From Planctomycetota bacterium (lineage in GTDB: Bacteria > Planctomycetota > UBA1135 > UBA2386), in the NCBI GenBank assembly GCA_016793305.1, contig JAEUHU010000134.1, positions 1-52,181 of the forward strand: a DNA stretch of 52,181 bases. Reading direction: 5' to 3'. The notes under the pieces are model-generated. The model ran no database searches, had not been told where the DNA came from, and was given only the letters and a program-made list of their open reading frames with translations. Positions 28,085 through 37,768 of this stretch are shown in pieces. The position numbers and the translations under genes are program-made. Numbering within the stretch: position 1 is the stretch's first letter; each line of letters starts with the position of its first letter.

Positions 28085-29316
28085 CGTGCTGCCCTCCGCG
28101 CCGCGTTCGCGGCGGCGCCCGCCACCTCTGCCGATGCACCCGAGCCCGCTCCGTCCCTGCCGGGGCCGACGCCACTGCCTTGACCTGATCCTTGACCGAC
28201 GCCTGGTGCGACGCTGGGTTCGACGGGAGCACCCTCCGGGATCAACCCCATGTCGTGGAGGATCGCCTCGACGGCATCGCCGACCTGGATCGCGCGCGCA
28301 GCATCGCCCATCGCCGACAGCCGCACCGGATCCACCAGCATCGCCTGCAGCACGTCGGCGAGCGCCTCGACCGAGAGTTGCGGTTCCTCGACGATGCACG
28401 CCGCCCCGGACCGCGCCAGCACCTCGGCATTGCGCAGTTGCTGGCGATCCTTGTGGTGCGGATACGGCACGATCACCGCCGGTCGACCGACCGCACACAA
28501 CTCGGCGACGGTCGTGCCGCCACCGCGGCACACGACCAGATCGGCCGCAGCGAACAGCCGCGCCATGTCCAGCGCGACCGGCCGCACCTGGGCCTGCAAC
28601 AGGGGCTCCGCGGTGGCATAGGCGCGTCGGACCTCGTCGTCCCTGCCGATGCCGGCGAGATGCACGACGTGCAGGGCTTGCAGTCGCCCGCGCGTCACGA
28701 GGCGGGCCAGGGCCTTGGGCACCGTTTCGTTGAGCGAACGAGCTCCCTGGCTGCCGCCGGTGACCAGCACCAGCTGCGCCTCGCGAGGCAAGCCGAGCTC
28801 GTCGCGGGCCGCTCCCTTGTCCAGCCGGCCGATCTCGGGGCGCAGCGGCGTGCCGGTGAACAGCGATCGCCGACCGTTCGGGTGGATCGACGGCAGACCG
28901 TGGTAGATGCGCCGTGCGAACGGCGACAGCCAGCGATTCGCGCGACCGGTCACGGCGTTCTGCTCGAGCAGGAACAGTGGCAGCCCAAGGCTGCGGGCCG
29001 CGATGCCGACGGGGACCGATGGCCGGCCGCCCGTGCTGACCACGCAGTCGACACGCTGTTCGCGCAGCAGCCGGCGCGCCACCGCGGTCGCGCGCAACAG
29101 CCACCACGGCAGCGCCAGCTTCGGACCGCGGGCCGGCGGCAGCTCCACGTCCGGCACGTCCGGCAGCTCGCGCCGCAGGATCTCCCGTTCCACGTCGCGG
29201 CCTTCGGTCACCAGCACCGGCTCGTGACCTCGACCTTGCAGAGCGCGCGCGAGCACCAGGGCGGGCATCAGGTGCCCACCGGTGCCACCACTCACCAGAC
29301 AGACGCGGCGGACCAT
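28081..29316 (-). CDS. murG: Lipid II synthase MurG
   Basis: Membrane-associated glycosyltransferase that adds GlcNAc to lipid I. 411 residues with SGGTGGHLMPALVLA at the N-terminus and VLVTGGSQGARSLN and VCRGGGTTVAELCAVGRPA in the C-terminal domain. A low-complexity Gly/Ser/Ala/Val tail of about 48 residues (GQGSGQGSG) extends past the usual end and terminates in Arg residues. It begins 10 bp after the LysM gene. Confidence 0.95.
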   Translation of the reverse strand: MVRRVCLVSGGTGGHLMPALVLARALQGRGHEPVLVTEGRDVEREILRRELPDVPDVELPPARGPKLALPWWLLRATAVARRLLREQRVDCVVSTGGRPSVPVGIAARSLGLPLFLLEQNAVTGRANRWLSPFARRIYHGLPSIHPNGRRSLFTGTPLRPEIGRLDKGAARDELGLPREAQLVLVTGGSQGARSLNETVPKALARLVTRGRLQALHVVHLAGIGRDDEVRRAYATAEPLLQAQVRPVALDMARLFAAADLVVCRGGGTTVAELCAVGRPAVIVPYPHHKDRQQLRNAEVLARSGAACIVEEPQLSVEALADVLQAMLVDPVRLSAMGDAARAIQVGDAVEAILHDMGLIPEGAPVEPSVAPGVGQGSGQGSGVGPGRDGAGSGASAEVAGAAANAARRAAR

Positions 29317-29326
29317 GGCCCGACCG

Positions 29327-30097
29327 TCACTTCCGCGGCAGGCGGATGCGTTGGCCGATGCGCAGGCGCGTCGGATCGACGTCGGGGTTGAGTTCGCGCA
29401 ACTCGTCGATGCGCTTGCTCGAGCCGAGCTGCAGCTGGGCGATGCGACCGAACGTGTCGCCCTTGGCGATCACGTAGGTGCGCTCGCCGCTCGGGGCGAC
29501 CTTGACGGCGGCTTCCGTGCCGGCCTTCGGCTCGCCCTTGCTGGCAGCACCTTCCTTCGGCTGCACGGCGACCGCTGGCTCGCTCGCCTTGGCGGGCAGC
29601 ACGATCTCCTGGCCGACCTGCATGCGAGTCGGCTTGACGGTCGGGTTCAGCCGCTCGAGCTCGGCGCGTCGTCCGACGTCGCCGAGCACGGTGCGGGCGA
29701 TGCTCTCGAACGAGTCCCCGGACTGGACCCGATAGGTGCGTGGCGTCACCGGCTCGGGCTTCTCACCACCGGGCTGCGACACCGGCGTCTTGGGGTCCGT
29801 GCCGGGCTTGTCCGGGCTCGGCTTGTCGCCACCGCCCACCACCGGAGCCTCCTTCGCCTTCGCCGGATCACGCTTCGTCTCCGGCTCGATCAGTTCGTCG
29901 AGCTTGAACGGAACGCTGCCCGCCGGGGCGACACCCGCCCCGGGAGCCGTCAGGTTGGTGGCAGCCTCGCGCGTGGTGCGTGGCGCAGGATTCTTGCGCG
30001 GGTCGGCGACGTTGTCGTCACCCCAGATCGCCACGCCGATGATCAAGAAGATCACCAAGCACAGAACATAGACGCCGTACTTCTCGAGTTGGCCCAT
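29327..30097 (-). CDS. Membrane-anchored protein with two LysM domains
   Basis: Not assigned to a named family. ATG at 30097 has GGAGGG four bases upstream. 256 residues: an N-terminal membrane segment (about 8-25), a Pro/Lys-rich linker (about 35-118) and two LysM peptidoglycan-binding domains. LysM1 is YRVQSGDSFESIA to VGQEIVLP (121-168) and LysM2 is YVIAKGDTFGRIA to IGQRIRLP (207-254). No catalytic domain is present. It lies between ftsW and murG in the dcw cluster, where LysM proteins are not normal members. It is inferred to tether septal or nascent peptidoglycan. Confidence 0.9.
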   Translation of the reverse strand: MGQLEKYGVYVLCLVIFLIIGVAIWGDDNVADPRKNPAPRTTREAATNLTAPGAGVAPAGSVPFKLDELIEPETKRDPAKAKEAPVVGGGDKPSPDKPGTDPKTPVSQPGGEKPEPVTPRTYRVQSGDSFESIARTVLGDVGRRAELERLNPTVKPTRMQVGQEIVLPAKASEPAVAVQPKEGAASKGEPKAGTEAAVKVAPSGERTYVIAKGDTFGRIAQLQLGSSKRIDELRELNPDVDPTRLRIGQRIRLPRK

Positions 30098-30164
30098 CAC
30101 ACCCTCCCAGACACCATCCGGAACTTGGACAAGGAAAACGAACGACGGCAGGTGCGCACCTGCC

Positions 30165-31304
30165 TCAACCGGTCTCGGACTCGGCCGCCGTCGAGAACGT
30201 GCCCGCGCGATCCGCGCGCGCCGCGTTGCCGATCAAGCCGACCGCCGCGAGACAGAACACCAGGCTCGTACCACCCGTACTGACGAACGGCAGGTCGATG
30301 CCCTTGGCGGGAGCCCACCCGCTGACCACGAGCAGGTTCAACGCCGCTTGCATGCAGATCATGACCGAGTAGCCGCACACCACGTTGCGCAGGAACGGGT
30401 CGCGTACCTGCAGCACGAGGCGATAGCAGACGTAGCCGAACAGGCTGAACGACGCGAGCACGAACAAGGAGCCGAGGTAACCGAACTCCTCGGCGACGAT
30501 CGCGAACACGAAGTCGTTGTGCGCTTCCGGCACGAAGCCCATCTTCATCCAGCCCTGCCCTAGTCCGCGCCCGAACAGGCCGCCGGAGCCGACCGCGATC
30601 AAGCCGAGGCCGACCTGCCCGCGCGGGTCAGGGGACAGGAAGTCCGTCACGCGGTCGCGCACGTAGCCGTGCTGCATCGCGATCGCCACGAAGCCGATCA
30701 CGGCCGCCGCCACCACCGGCAGGAAGTTGACCACGCGCACCCCGGCGACCAGCGCCAGCGCCCCGGCGAGCCCGAGCACGATCATCGCGTTGCCGTTGTC
30801 GGGTTGCAGGGCCAGGGCCCCGGCCAACAGCACGGCACAGCCCATCGCCGGGGCGAAGCCGTGCCAGAACGTGGTCACCTTCCGCCCCGCCCGCGCCAGC
30901 AGCCACGACATCGCCAGGATCAGTGCGAAGCGCGCCGGCTCGACCGGCTGGAACTGGTAGCCACCGTAGCGGATCCACCGCTGGGCCCCGTTGACGCCGG
31001 ACGACAGCAGCGGCAGCAGGCACCCCACCACACCGATCGCGAACGCCGGCATCGCCAGCTTGCGCAGCCACCGCATCGGCATCACCGCGCAGAAGAAGAA
31101 CGCCACCAGGCCGAACAGCAGCTTCGCCCCCTGCTGCCGCATCACCTGCATGGGCCCGACGTCCACCTGCGAACCGCGCACCGACACCGCCATCACGAGG
31201 CCGAGGCAGCACAACGCGACCGTGACCAGCATCAGCAGGTCGAGCTCGCGCAGGTTCGGCGCGCGCCGTTGCGTGAGTTCTCGCGGAGTGATGGCGACGG
31301 TCAT
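30165..31304 (-). CDS. ftsW: SEDS-family glycosyltransferase FtsW
   Basis: Integral membrane protein that polymerises septal glycan together with FtsI. 379 residues and about ten membrane segments. The characteristic loop PEAHNDFVFAIVAEEFG and the terminal KGIDLPFVSTGGTSL are present. The usual QPSE reads QPVEPARF here. The start is one base from the mraY stop. murD, normally between mraY and ftsW, is absent. Confidence 0.93.
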   Translation of the reverse strand: MTVAITPRELTQRRAPNLRELDLLMLVTVALCCLGLVMAVSVRGSQVDVGPMQVMRQQGAKLLFGLVAFFFCAVMPMRWLRKLAMPAFAIGVVGCLLPLLSSGVNGAQRWIRYGGYQFQPVEPARFALILAMSWLLARAGRKVTTFWHGFAPAMGCAVLLAGALALQPDNGNAMIVLGLAGALALVAGVRVVNFLPVVAAAVIGFVAIAMQHGYVRDRVTDFLSPDPRGQVGLGLIAVGSGGLFGRGLGQGWMKMGFVPEAHNDFVFAIVAEEFGYLGSLFVLASFSLFGYVCYRLVLQVRDPFLRNVVCGYSVMICMQAALNLLVVSGWAPAKGIDLPFVSTGGTSLVFCLAAVGLIGNAARADRAGTFSTAAESETG

Positions 31305-31305
31305 C

Positions 31306-32427
31306 TCAGCGCACCTTGAAGAGGGCCAGGCTGCACAGGGCGAGCAGCGCCGAGACGACCCAGGTGCGCACCACGACCCGAGTCTCCGGCATGCCGCCGA
31401 ACTGGAAGTGATGGTGCAGCGGGGCGCAGCGGAAGATGCGCTTGCCGCGCAGCTTGAACGAGGCCACCTGCAGGATCACCGACAGCGCCTCGACGACGAA
31501 CACGCCGCCGACCACCAGCAGCACCAGTTCGGTCCGGCTGACCAACGCGGCGTAGCCGAGCGCGCCGCCGAGCCCGAGGCTGCCGACGTCACCCATGAAC
31601 ACCATCGCCGGTGCGGCGTTGAACCACAGGAACCCGAGCGCCCCGCCCAGCAGGGCCGCCATCATCACGGTCATCTCGGCGGCGCCGGCGACGTGCGGCA
31701 CCAGCAGGTACTGCGCCCAGTCGACGCGGCCGACCGCGTAGGTGATCGCCGCGTAGGCGAGCGCTGCCGTGGCGACGCAGCCGGTCGCGAGCCCGTCGAG
31801 TCCGTCGGTGAGGTTGACCGCGTTCGCCGAGCCGGTGAGGACCACGATCGCCACCAGCAGGAACGGCACGCCGAACGCGACGCCGAGCTCGAGCGACACG
31901 TCCTTCGCGAACGGCACGTAGAGGTGCGGGCCACCCAGTTCGCTCTGCAGCCCCGCCGGCACCAGGAGCCAGAGCCCGACCAGCAGCGCCAGCACCGTGA
32001 GCGCCCCTTGCTTCTCGCGCTTGGTGATGCCGCGCTTGCGCGTCTTGTCGGTCAGCTTCACCCAGTCGTCCCAGAGCCCGACCAGTGCGAACCCGCCCAC
32101 GAGCACGAGCCCCGGCAGCGAGAACCGGTTCGGGCCGTCGAAGCGCATCCACAGCCCGCAGGCGACCAGGATCGCCGCGACGATGAACACGCCGCCCATG
32201 GTCGGCGTGCCGGCCTTGTGCGCGTGCAGTTCCTCGAGCCGCTTGCTGCCGGTCTCGTCGGTGCGTTCGCGGATGCCGAGCTGGCGCAGCCACGCGATGA
32301 CGCGCGGCCCGAACAGGATCGCCAGCAGGAACGCCGTGACGGCCGCTCCCGCCGCCCGCACGGAGATGTAGCCGAGCAGACGGCAGACGTCCTCGGAGAA
32401 CAGCCAGGGAGCGAGCCAGTGGATCAT
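31306..32427 (-). CDS. mraY: Phospho-MurNAc-pentapeptide transferase MraY
   Basis: Makes lipid I from UDP-MurNAc-pentapeptide and undecaprenyl phosphate. ATG at 32427 gives 373 residues. Motifs: AHKAGTPTMGG, the DDWVKL aspartates, NLTDGLDGLA, NAAPAMVFMGDVGSL and PLHHHFQ. Ten membrane segments. It lies 4 bp after murF and 1 bp before ftsW. Confidence 0.96.
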   Translation of the reverse strand: MIHWLAPWLFSEDVCRLLGYISVRAAGAAVTAFLLAILFGPRVIAWLRQLGIRERTDETGSKRLEELHAHKAGTPTMGGVFIVAAILVACGLWMRFDGPNRFSLPGLVLVGGFALVGLWDDWVKLTDKTRKRGITKREKQGALTVLALLVGLWLLVPAGLQSELGGPHLYVPFAKDVSLELGVAFGVPFLLVAIVVLTGSANAVNLTDGLDGLATGCVATAALAYAAITYAVGRVDWAQYLLVPHVAGAAEMTVMMAALLGGALGFLWFNAAPAMVFMGDVGSLGLGGALGYAALVSRTELVLLVVGGVFVVEALSVILQVASFKLRGKRIFRCAPLHHHFQFGGMPETRVVVRTWVVSALLALCSLALFKVR

Positions 32428-32431
32428 CGTC

Positions 32432-33919
32432 TCAGCCCATCGCCGCGGCACTGCCGCGCTCCGTGCCCAGGTCGGCGACGAGGCGATCGACGAGCTGGTC
32501 GAGTGCCACCGCACGAGACGCCTTGCAGAGCACCCGGTCGCCAGGGCGCAGGGAGGCCCGCAGCAGCTGCAGCGCCTGGTCCTGGTCGGCGACCAGGTGC
32601 ACGGCGGTCGCCGCCATGCCGGCCCCGAGCGCGCCGTCGGCGATCGGCCGGGCGCCCGGGCCGACGCACACCAGCAGGTCCTGCCGCGTCGCCGCCACTT
32701 CGGCGCCGAGCCCGCGATGCAGTGGCTCGCTCTGCTCGCCGAGTTCGCGCATCTCGCCGAACACCGCGATGCGGCGCCCGCTGCCGCTGAGGCCGGCCAG
32801 CGCGTGCAGCGCCGCCGCGGCCGACTGCGGGTTCATGTTGTAGGTGTCGTCGAACACGGTGACGCCGCCCGCGAGCTTCGGCTCGAGCCGGCGCTGGGCC
32901 GAGGGCACCGTCGCCAGGGCCTGCAGCACGTCCTCCTCGGCGACGCCGAGATGACTCGCCGCGGCGATCACCGCCAGGGCGTTGTAGACGTTGTGCGTGC
33001 CGAGCCGCGGCAGGGTGACCTGGCGACGCCCCTGCAGCAGGAACGTCGTGCCGAGCGCGTGGAAGCGCACGTCGGTGGCGAACCAGTCGGCCGCGTGCTC
33101 GACGCGGAACAGTTCGACCTTGGCTCGCGTCACCGCGGCCATCGCGCGGCACGCCGCGTCGTCGCCGTTCAGGATGCAGAGCCCGTCCTCCGGCAAACCC
33201 GCCGGCAGCGCCGACTTCTCGCGGGCCACGCCGGCGACCGAACCGAGGCCCTCGAGATGGGCCGGCGCCACGCACGTGACGATGCCGATGTCGGGCCGCG
33301 CGACCTCGGTTAGGCGCGCGATCTCGCCGGGTGCGTTGGTGCCGATCTCGACCACCGCGGCGCGCGTGTCGGGCGCGATCTTGAACAGGGTCAGCGGCAC
33401 GCCGATCTGGTTGTTGAACGAGCCGGGCGAGCGCACCGTGGGCATCGCCTGCGCCAGCACGGCGCCGAGCCACTCCTTGGTCGACGTCTTGCCGCACGAG
33501 CCGGTCACCCCGAGCACCTTCGCCCGGTGACGCCGGCGATGTTCGGCGGCGAGATCGAGCAGGGCTGTGCCGGTGTCGGCGACCCGCACGACGAACGGCG
33601 CGGCACGGTCGCTGCGCCGCTCGCTCGCCGGCAGCGTGGCAGCCCCGTCGACGAGCAGCCCCGCGGCTCCCGCCGCGGTCGCCGCGGCGAGGAACGCGTG
33701 CCCGTCGTGGTTGGCGCCGCGCAGGGCGACGAACAACCGACCGGCACAGTCGCCACGGCTGTCGGTGGTGACGCCCGTTGCCGCGACACCTCGGACCAGC
33801 ACTTCCCCGCCGGTGACGCGTGCCACCGCTGCTGCGGTGAGCCACGAGCCACGCAGGGCGCGGCCGGTGCGACCTTCGGACGCCGCGGTCTGACGCGGCC
33901 GGTTCATCGGTGCAACCAT
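32432..33919 (-). CDS. murF: UDP-MurNAc-tripeptide-D-Ala-D-Ala ligase MurF
   Basis: Adds D-Ala-D-Ala to complete the pentapeptide. ATG at 33919 has GGGAGG four bases upstream and overlaps murE by 16 bp; ATG at 33907 would give an ATGA overlap. 495 residues. VTGSCGKTSTKEWL is the ATP-binding loop and FDDTYNMNPQS the C-terminal motif. Ends 4 bp before mraY. Confidence 0.95.
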   Translation of the reverse strand: MVAPMNRPRQTAASEGRTGRALRGSWLTAAAVARVTGGEVLVRGVAATGVTTDSRGDCAGRLFVALRGANHDGHAFLAAATAAGAAGLLVDGAATLPASERRSDRAAPFVVRVADTGTALLDLAAEHRRRHRAKVLGVTGSCGKTSTKEWLGAVLAQAMPTVRSPGSFNNQIGVPLTLFKIAPDTRAAVVEIGTNAPGEIARLTEVARPDIGIVTCVAPAHLEGLGSVAGVAREKSALPAGLPEDGLCILNGDDAACRAMAAVTRAKVELFRVEHAADWFATDVRFHALGTTFLLQGRRQVTLPRLGTHNVYNALAVIAAASHLGVAEEDVLQALATVPSAQRRLEPKLAGGVTVFDDTYNMNPQSAAAALHALAGLSGSGRRIAVFGEMRELGEQSEPLHRGLGAEVAATRQDLLVCVGPGARPIADGALGAGMAATAVHLVADQDQALQLLRASLRPGDRVLCKASRAVALDQLVDRLVADLGTERGSAAAMG

Positions 33920-35439
33920 CCTGCCTCCCTCGCCGCGAGTGCGCGCGCGGCCTCCAAGCGGTCGTCGAACGGCACCACGCTGTCCTTGAAGACCTGGAAC
34001 GCCTCGTGACCCTTGCCGGCGATCAGGACCGTGTCGCCAGGCTCCGCGGTGGCGATGGCGGTACGGATCGCCTCGGCGCGGTCGACCACCCGCTGGTAGC
34101 GCCCAGCTCCACCGACGAGCCCCTTCTCGATGTCGTCGAGGATCGCCTCGGGATCCTCGCTGCGTGGGTTGTCGCTGGTCAGGTAGGCGAACTGCGCGTG
34201 CCGCGCCACCGCGGCCGCCATCGGCGCCCGCTTGGTGCGATCACGATCGCCGCCACAGCCGAACACGACGTGCAACCGTCCTTCGGCGAGTTCGGCGAGC
34301 GTGCCGCACACCTTGTCGAGCGCGTCCGGCGTGTGCGCATAGTCGACGAAGGTGCGGATGCGCCCGCCCGAGCCGACCGACGTGTCGACCTGCTCGAGCC
34401 GTCCGGGCACCGCGCGCGCGTCCTCGAGCGCCGAAGCGACGGTCAGCTCGCTGGCGCCGAGCGACAGCGCCGCGGCGGCTGCGCCGAGCGCGTTGTGCAC
34501 GTTGTGCAGTCCGACGAGCCGCAGGAACATCTCCACCCGCCCGTTCGGCATCACCATCGTGAAGCGCGTGCCGTCGGGTCCCAGGCGCAGGTTCTCGGCC
34601 CGCACGTCGGCGTCGGGCGACAGCCCGTACCACGACACGCGCACGCCACGCTGCAGCTCCTCGGCCATCGCCACCGCGGCCGGATCGTCGCGGTTCAGCA
34701 CCGCCGCGGCCCCCGGCGCGAGCCCGGTGAACAACCGCGCCTTGGCGCGCTGGTAGTTCGCCATCGTGCCGTGGTAGTCGAGGTGGTCCTGGGTCAGGTT
34801 GGTGAACACCGCCGACGCGAAGCGCACGCCGCGCACGCGATCCTGGTCGAGGCTGTGGCTCGAGACCTCCATCACGCAGGCGCTGGCGAAGCGATCCGCC
34901 ATCTCGCGCAGGTAGCCCTGGATGCGCACCGGGTCGGGCGTCGTGTTGGTCGCCGGGATACGGCGACCGCCGAACTCGTAGGCGATCGTGCCGAGCAGGC
35001 CCACCTGGCGACGATCGGCCTGCAGGCAGGCGCGGATCAGGTGCGCCGTCGTGGTCTTGCCGTTGGTGCCGGTGATCCCGACGACCGACACGGCCCGCGA
35101 CGGATCGCGGTAGTAGTAGCGCGCCGCGTCGGCGAGCGCCTCGCGCGCCGAATCGACCACCAGCACCGGCACGGACAGCGACAACGGCGTCTCCGCGACC
35201 ACGGCCGCAGCGCCGCGCGCCACCGCCTGCTGGGCATAGAGCGAGCCGTCGTTCTTGGCCCCGCGGATGGCGAAGAACAGGCTGCCGGCGCGCACTTCCC
35301 CGCTGTGGAAGCAGATGCCGTCGATCGACAGATCGCGCCAATTGAGGATCTCGCGCGGCTGCAAGCAGTCGCGGATCTCACGCAAACGGACGAGTCCCTG
35401 GCCGGACGGGAGTCCGGAGGGATAAGCAACCTCAGTCAT
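33904..35439 (-). CDS. murE: UDP-MurNAc-L-Ala-D-Glu:meso-DAP ligase MurE
   Basis: Adds the third stem-peptide residue. 511 residues: ATP loop GITGTNGKTTT (121-131), TNTTPDP, DHLDYHGTM and the substrate-selecting motif DNPR (423-426), which in this family marks meso-diaminopimelate as substrate. This predicts DAP-type peptidoglycan. It lies 59 bp downstream of ftsI and overlaps murF. Confidence 0.96.
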   Translation of the reverse strand: MTEVAYPSGLPSGQGLVRLREIRDCLQPREILNWRDLSIDGICFHSGEVRAGSLFFAIRGAKNDGSLYAQQAVARGAAAVVAETPLSLSVPVLVVDSAREALADAARYYYRDPSRAVSVVGITGTNGKTTTAHLIRACLQADRRQVGLLGTIAYEFGGRRIPATNTTPDPVRIQGYLREMADRFASACVMEVSSHSLDQDRVRGVRFASAVFTNLTQDHLDYHGTMANYQRAKARLFTGLAPGAAAVLNRDDPAAVAMAEELQRGVRVSWYGLSPDADVRAENLRLGPDGTRFTMVMPNGRVEMFLRLVGLHNVHNALGAAAAALSLGASELTVASALEDARAVPGRLEQVDTSVGSGGRIRTFVDYAHTPDALDKVCGTLAELAEGRLHVVFGCGGDRDRTKRAPMAAAVARHAQFAYLTSDNPRSEDPEAILDDIEKGLVGGAGRYQRVVDRAEAIRTAIATAEPGDTVLIAGKGHEAFQVFKDSVVPFDDRLEAARALAAREAGWLHR

Positions 35440-35498
35440 CTGCCGCCCTAACGAGTTGTCCCTGGAGCCCCCCGGCTCCAGCCTGAATCACCAGGAGT

Positions 35499-37517
35499 CT
35501 ACCGACCGGCGTCGACCTGACCGTCGCCGCCGCTGCCGACCACCTGCTGCCATCGCCGTCGCTGCTCGAGCTGTTGACACTGGAGCAGCAACCGAACGAC
35601 AGGTGGCGCAGCATAGCTACCGCCATAGAACGTTTCACGGCCGTCCTTCTGCATCACGCAGACGGCGAGCCAGCGTGGCCGCTCCGCCGGCAGGAAGCCG
35701 ACGAAGCTCGCATTGCGCACTTCCTGCACGCGTCCACCACCCAGCCCGACGGTGCTCACCGCCGTGCCCGTCTTGCCGCCGACGACGCCGTGCAGATCGA
35801 TCCCCAGCTCTTTCAACATCTGCCGGTGCACGTGCGTGCCGGTGGCCTTCGGATCGTCGCTGACCACGTCGATCATCGCCGCCTGGACCGCCGCGACCAC
35901 TTCGTCGCGAAGCGCCGGACCGAGCTCGACGGATGGTTGGTTCGCCGCCCAACGGCCGTCGACCTCGACCCCTCGGCACAGCCGCAGCTCCGCCTTGGCG
36001 CCTCGGAACAACCGCAGGTAGGCCCGCGCGACGTGCATCACGGTCGTGTTCATCTCGTAGCCGAAGCTGAACGAGATGGCGCTGTTGGCCCGGAACGACC
36101 GCAGCGGGACGTCGGTCGCGAACGACCGCGCGTTGGTGTTCGACCGGCCTTCGCCCGGCAACCGCAGCCCGAGCGACTGCCGGAAGCCGTAGAAGTCCAT
36201 GTAGTCGGCCCACTGCTCACGGGCGAGCAGCAGCCCGCAGTAGGCAGCACCGATGTTCGAGCTGTTGGTGATGATCCCGTGCGGCGACAGGCGCGCGCAG
36301 TCGTGATCGTCGCGCACCGGCTTGCGGCGACCGAGGCCGGCGATGCGTTCGCGATACTCGCTGCAACCAGGCGCGCAGTCGAACTCGGTGTTCCAGTCGA
36401 GCACGCCCGCCTCGTGGGCGTAGGCCAGCACGAGCGGCTTCACGATCGAACCCGGCTCGAACACGCTCTGGTACGGCGCGAACGACGCCGCCGCCGGATT
36501 CACGCCCTCTTCGTGCCACGACGCCGCGGCCAGCAGGTCGCCGCTCTCGATCTCGACCAGCACCATCGCCCCCCACTTCGGCGTCGTGCTCTTGCCGTTC
36601 GCCACGGCCTTGTTCGCGTGGGCCGCGAGTTCGTCGGCGGCGATGCGCTGCAGCTCGATGTCGAGCGTGGTGTGCAGGGCACTCGGCTGGGGCACGTCGT
36701 CGGCCGGGGCCAGGAAGTAGTTCCTGCCGCGCCCGTCGCGGAGGTAGCCGCGCGAAGCCGCCCGGTCCGGGGTCAGCACGCGGAACGTCTCGAGGCCGCA
36801 GGCCCCCTCGACGACCAGCTCCTTGCCAGCGCCGTCCGGCTGGATCCACTGCGAACGGGTGTGGCCGACCAGCCCGTAGGTGTAGGTGCGATCCGGATAG
36901 TGGCGCCGGAACGACCGCAGGAAGTCGAGCCGCACGTGGCGATACCGGGTCTCCTCGACCAGGCGGTGCAGGGCGTCGATCACCTCGAGCGAATCGACCC
37001 CGCCCGCGACCAGCACGTCGGCGGACATCGGGTGGTTCTTCGCGGGGGCGCCTTCCGCCGGCAGCTTGTCGAAGGCGAACGCCCGGCCGAACGCCTGCAT
37101 CAGGCGTTCCCGGTGCTGCCGCGCCGACTCGGCCCGGTTGGCCAGTTCGGAGTCGGCGACCAGGGCTGTGGCGAGGCGATCCGCGAGCCCGGCCAGCCAG
37201 GTGCGCATCGCCGCACCGTCCTGCTGCGCAGCACGCGGCAGACCGAAGCCCGCCCGCACCTCGTAGGTCTCGCAGTCCAGCGCCAGCGGCCGACCGAGAC
37301 GATCGAAGATCGTGCCCCGCGGAGCCGGCAGGACTTCGCGCTTCTGCCCTTGGGCATCGGCGGTGGACGGCAGGAGGCGCAGGGGCGAACGCGGTCCACG
37401 CTGCAGCTCCCCGGCCTGAGCCACCTGCACCCAGGCGAGCCAGCCGGCGAGGAACACCGGCACCGCTCCGAGTCCGGCGAACACGACGCGCAGTCGCCAG
37501 CGTTCGGCGAGACTCAT
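35499..37517 (-). CDS. ftsI: Class B penicillin-binding protein, FtsI-like transpeptidase
   Basis: Septal cross-linking transpeptidase partnered with FtsW. ATG at 37517 overlaps the ftsL-like stop (ATGA). 672 residues: short cytoplasmic start, one membrane helix (about 13-33), PBP dimerisation region, then transpeptidase domain with S357xxK360 (EPGSIVK), S419-S-N421 and K582TGT585. The loop between the first two motifs has three cysteines (FDCAPGC and DHDCAR), which could form a disulfide. No PASTA domain. Confidence 0.92.
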   Translation of the reverse strand: MSLAERWRLRVVFAGLGAVPVFLAGWLAWVQVAQAGELQRGPRSPLRLLPSTADAQGQKREVLPAPRGTIFDRLGRPLALDCETYEVRAGFGLPRAAQQDGAAMRTWLAGLADRLATALVADSELANRAESARQHRERLMQAFGRAFAFDKLPAEGAPAKNHPMSADVLVAGGVDSLEVIDALHRLVEETRYRHVRLDFLRSFRRHYPDRTYTYGLVGHTRSQWIQPDGAGKELVVEGACGLETFRVLTPDRAASRGYLRDGRGRNYFLAPADDVPQPSALHTTLDIELQRIAADELAAHANKAVANGKSTTPKWGAMVLVEIESGDLLAAASWHEEGVNPAAASFAPYQSVFEPGSIVKPLVLAYAHEAGVLDWNTEFDCAPGCSEYRERIAGLGRRKPVRDDHDCARLSPHGIITNSSNIGAAYCGLLLAREQWADYMDFYGFRQSLGLRLPGEGRSNTNARSFATDVPLRSFRANSAISFSFGYEMNTTVMHVARAYLRLFRGAKAELRLCRGVEVDGRWAANQPSVELGPALRDEVVAAVQAAMIDVVSDDPKATGTHVHRQMLKELGIDLHGVVGGKTGTAVSTVGLGGGRVQEVRNASFVGFLPAERPRWLAVCVMQKDGRETFYGGSYAAPPVVRLLLQCQQLEQRRRWQQVVGSGGDGQVDAGR

Positions 37518-37768
37518 TGCAGCTGCTCCGCGGCCCGGTCGGCGTTCGCATGCAGCGCCTGCCAGTGGCGCCGCGCCAGGTGTTCCGCGGTCGCCTCCTC
37601 GAGTTGTGCCACGGACAGACGGCGATACTCGACCACCCGATCCCAGGTGGCACGCATGCGCAACTCGACGTCGTGGCGCCGACGGGTGTTCTCCGCCCGC
37701 AGCGCCGCGGTACCGATCGCCATGACCACGGCGAGCGCGAAGGCGATGCCGGCCAGGATCCACCTCAT
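37514..37768 (-). CDS. ftsL: Small FtsL-like coiled-coil membrane protein
   Basis: 84 residues: an N-terminal membrane helix (about 3-22), then a charged, probably coiled-coil, helix (RAENTRRRHDVELRMRATWD). FtsL is poorly conserved, so the assignment rests on topology, size and position between rsmH and ftsI, with ATGA overlaps on both sides. It would bridge FtsI/FtsW with the divisome, although FtsQ is not encoded nearby. Confidence 0.7.
   Translation of the reverse strand: MRWILAGIAFALAVVMAIGTAALRAENTRRRHDVELRMRATWDRVVEYRRLSVAQLEEATAEHLARRHWQALHANADRAAEQLQ

Noticed and set aside
26663..29107. An 814-codon murC frame extending through murG
   Set aside because: Codons above 28084 are out of frame within murG and lack any domain; ATG at 28084 with the ATGA overlap is the MurC start.
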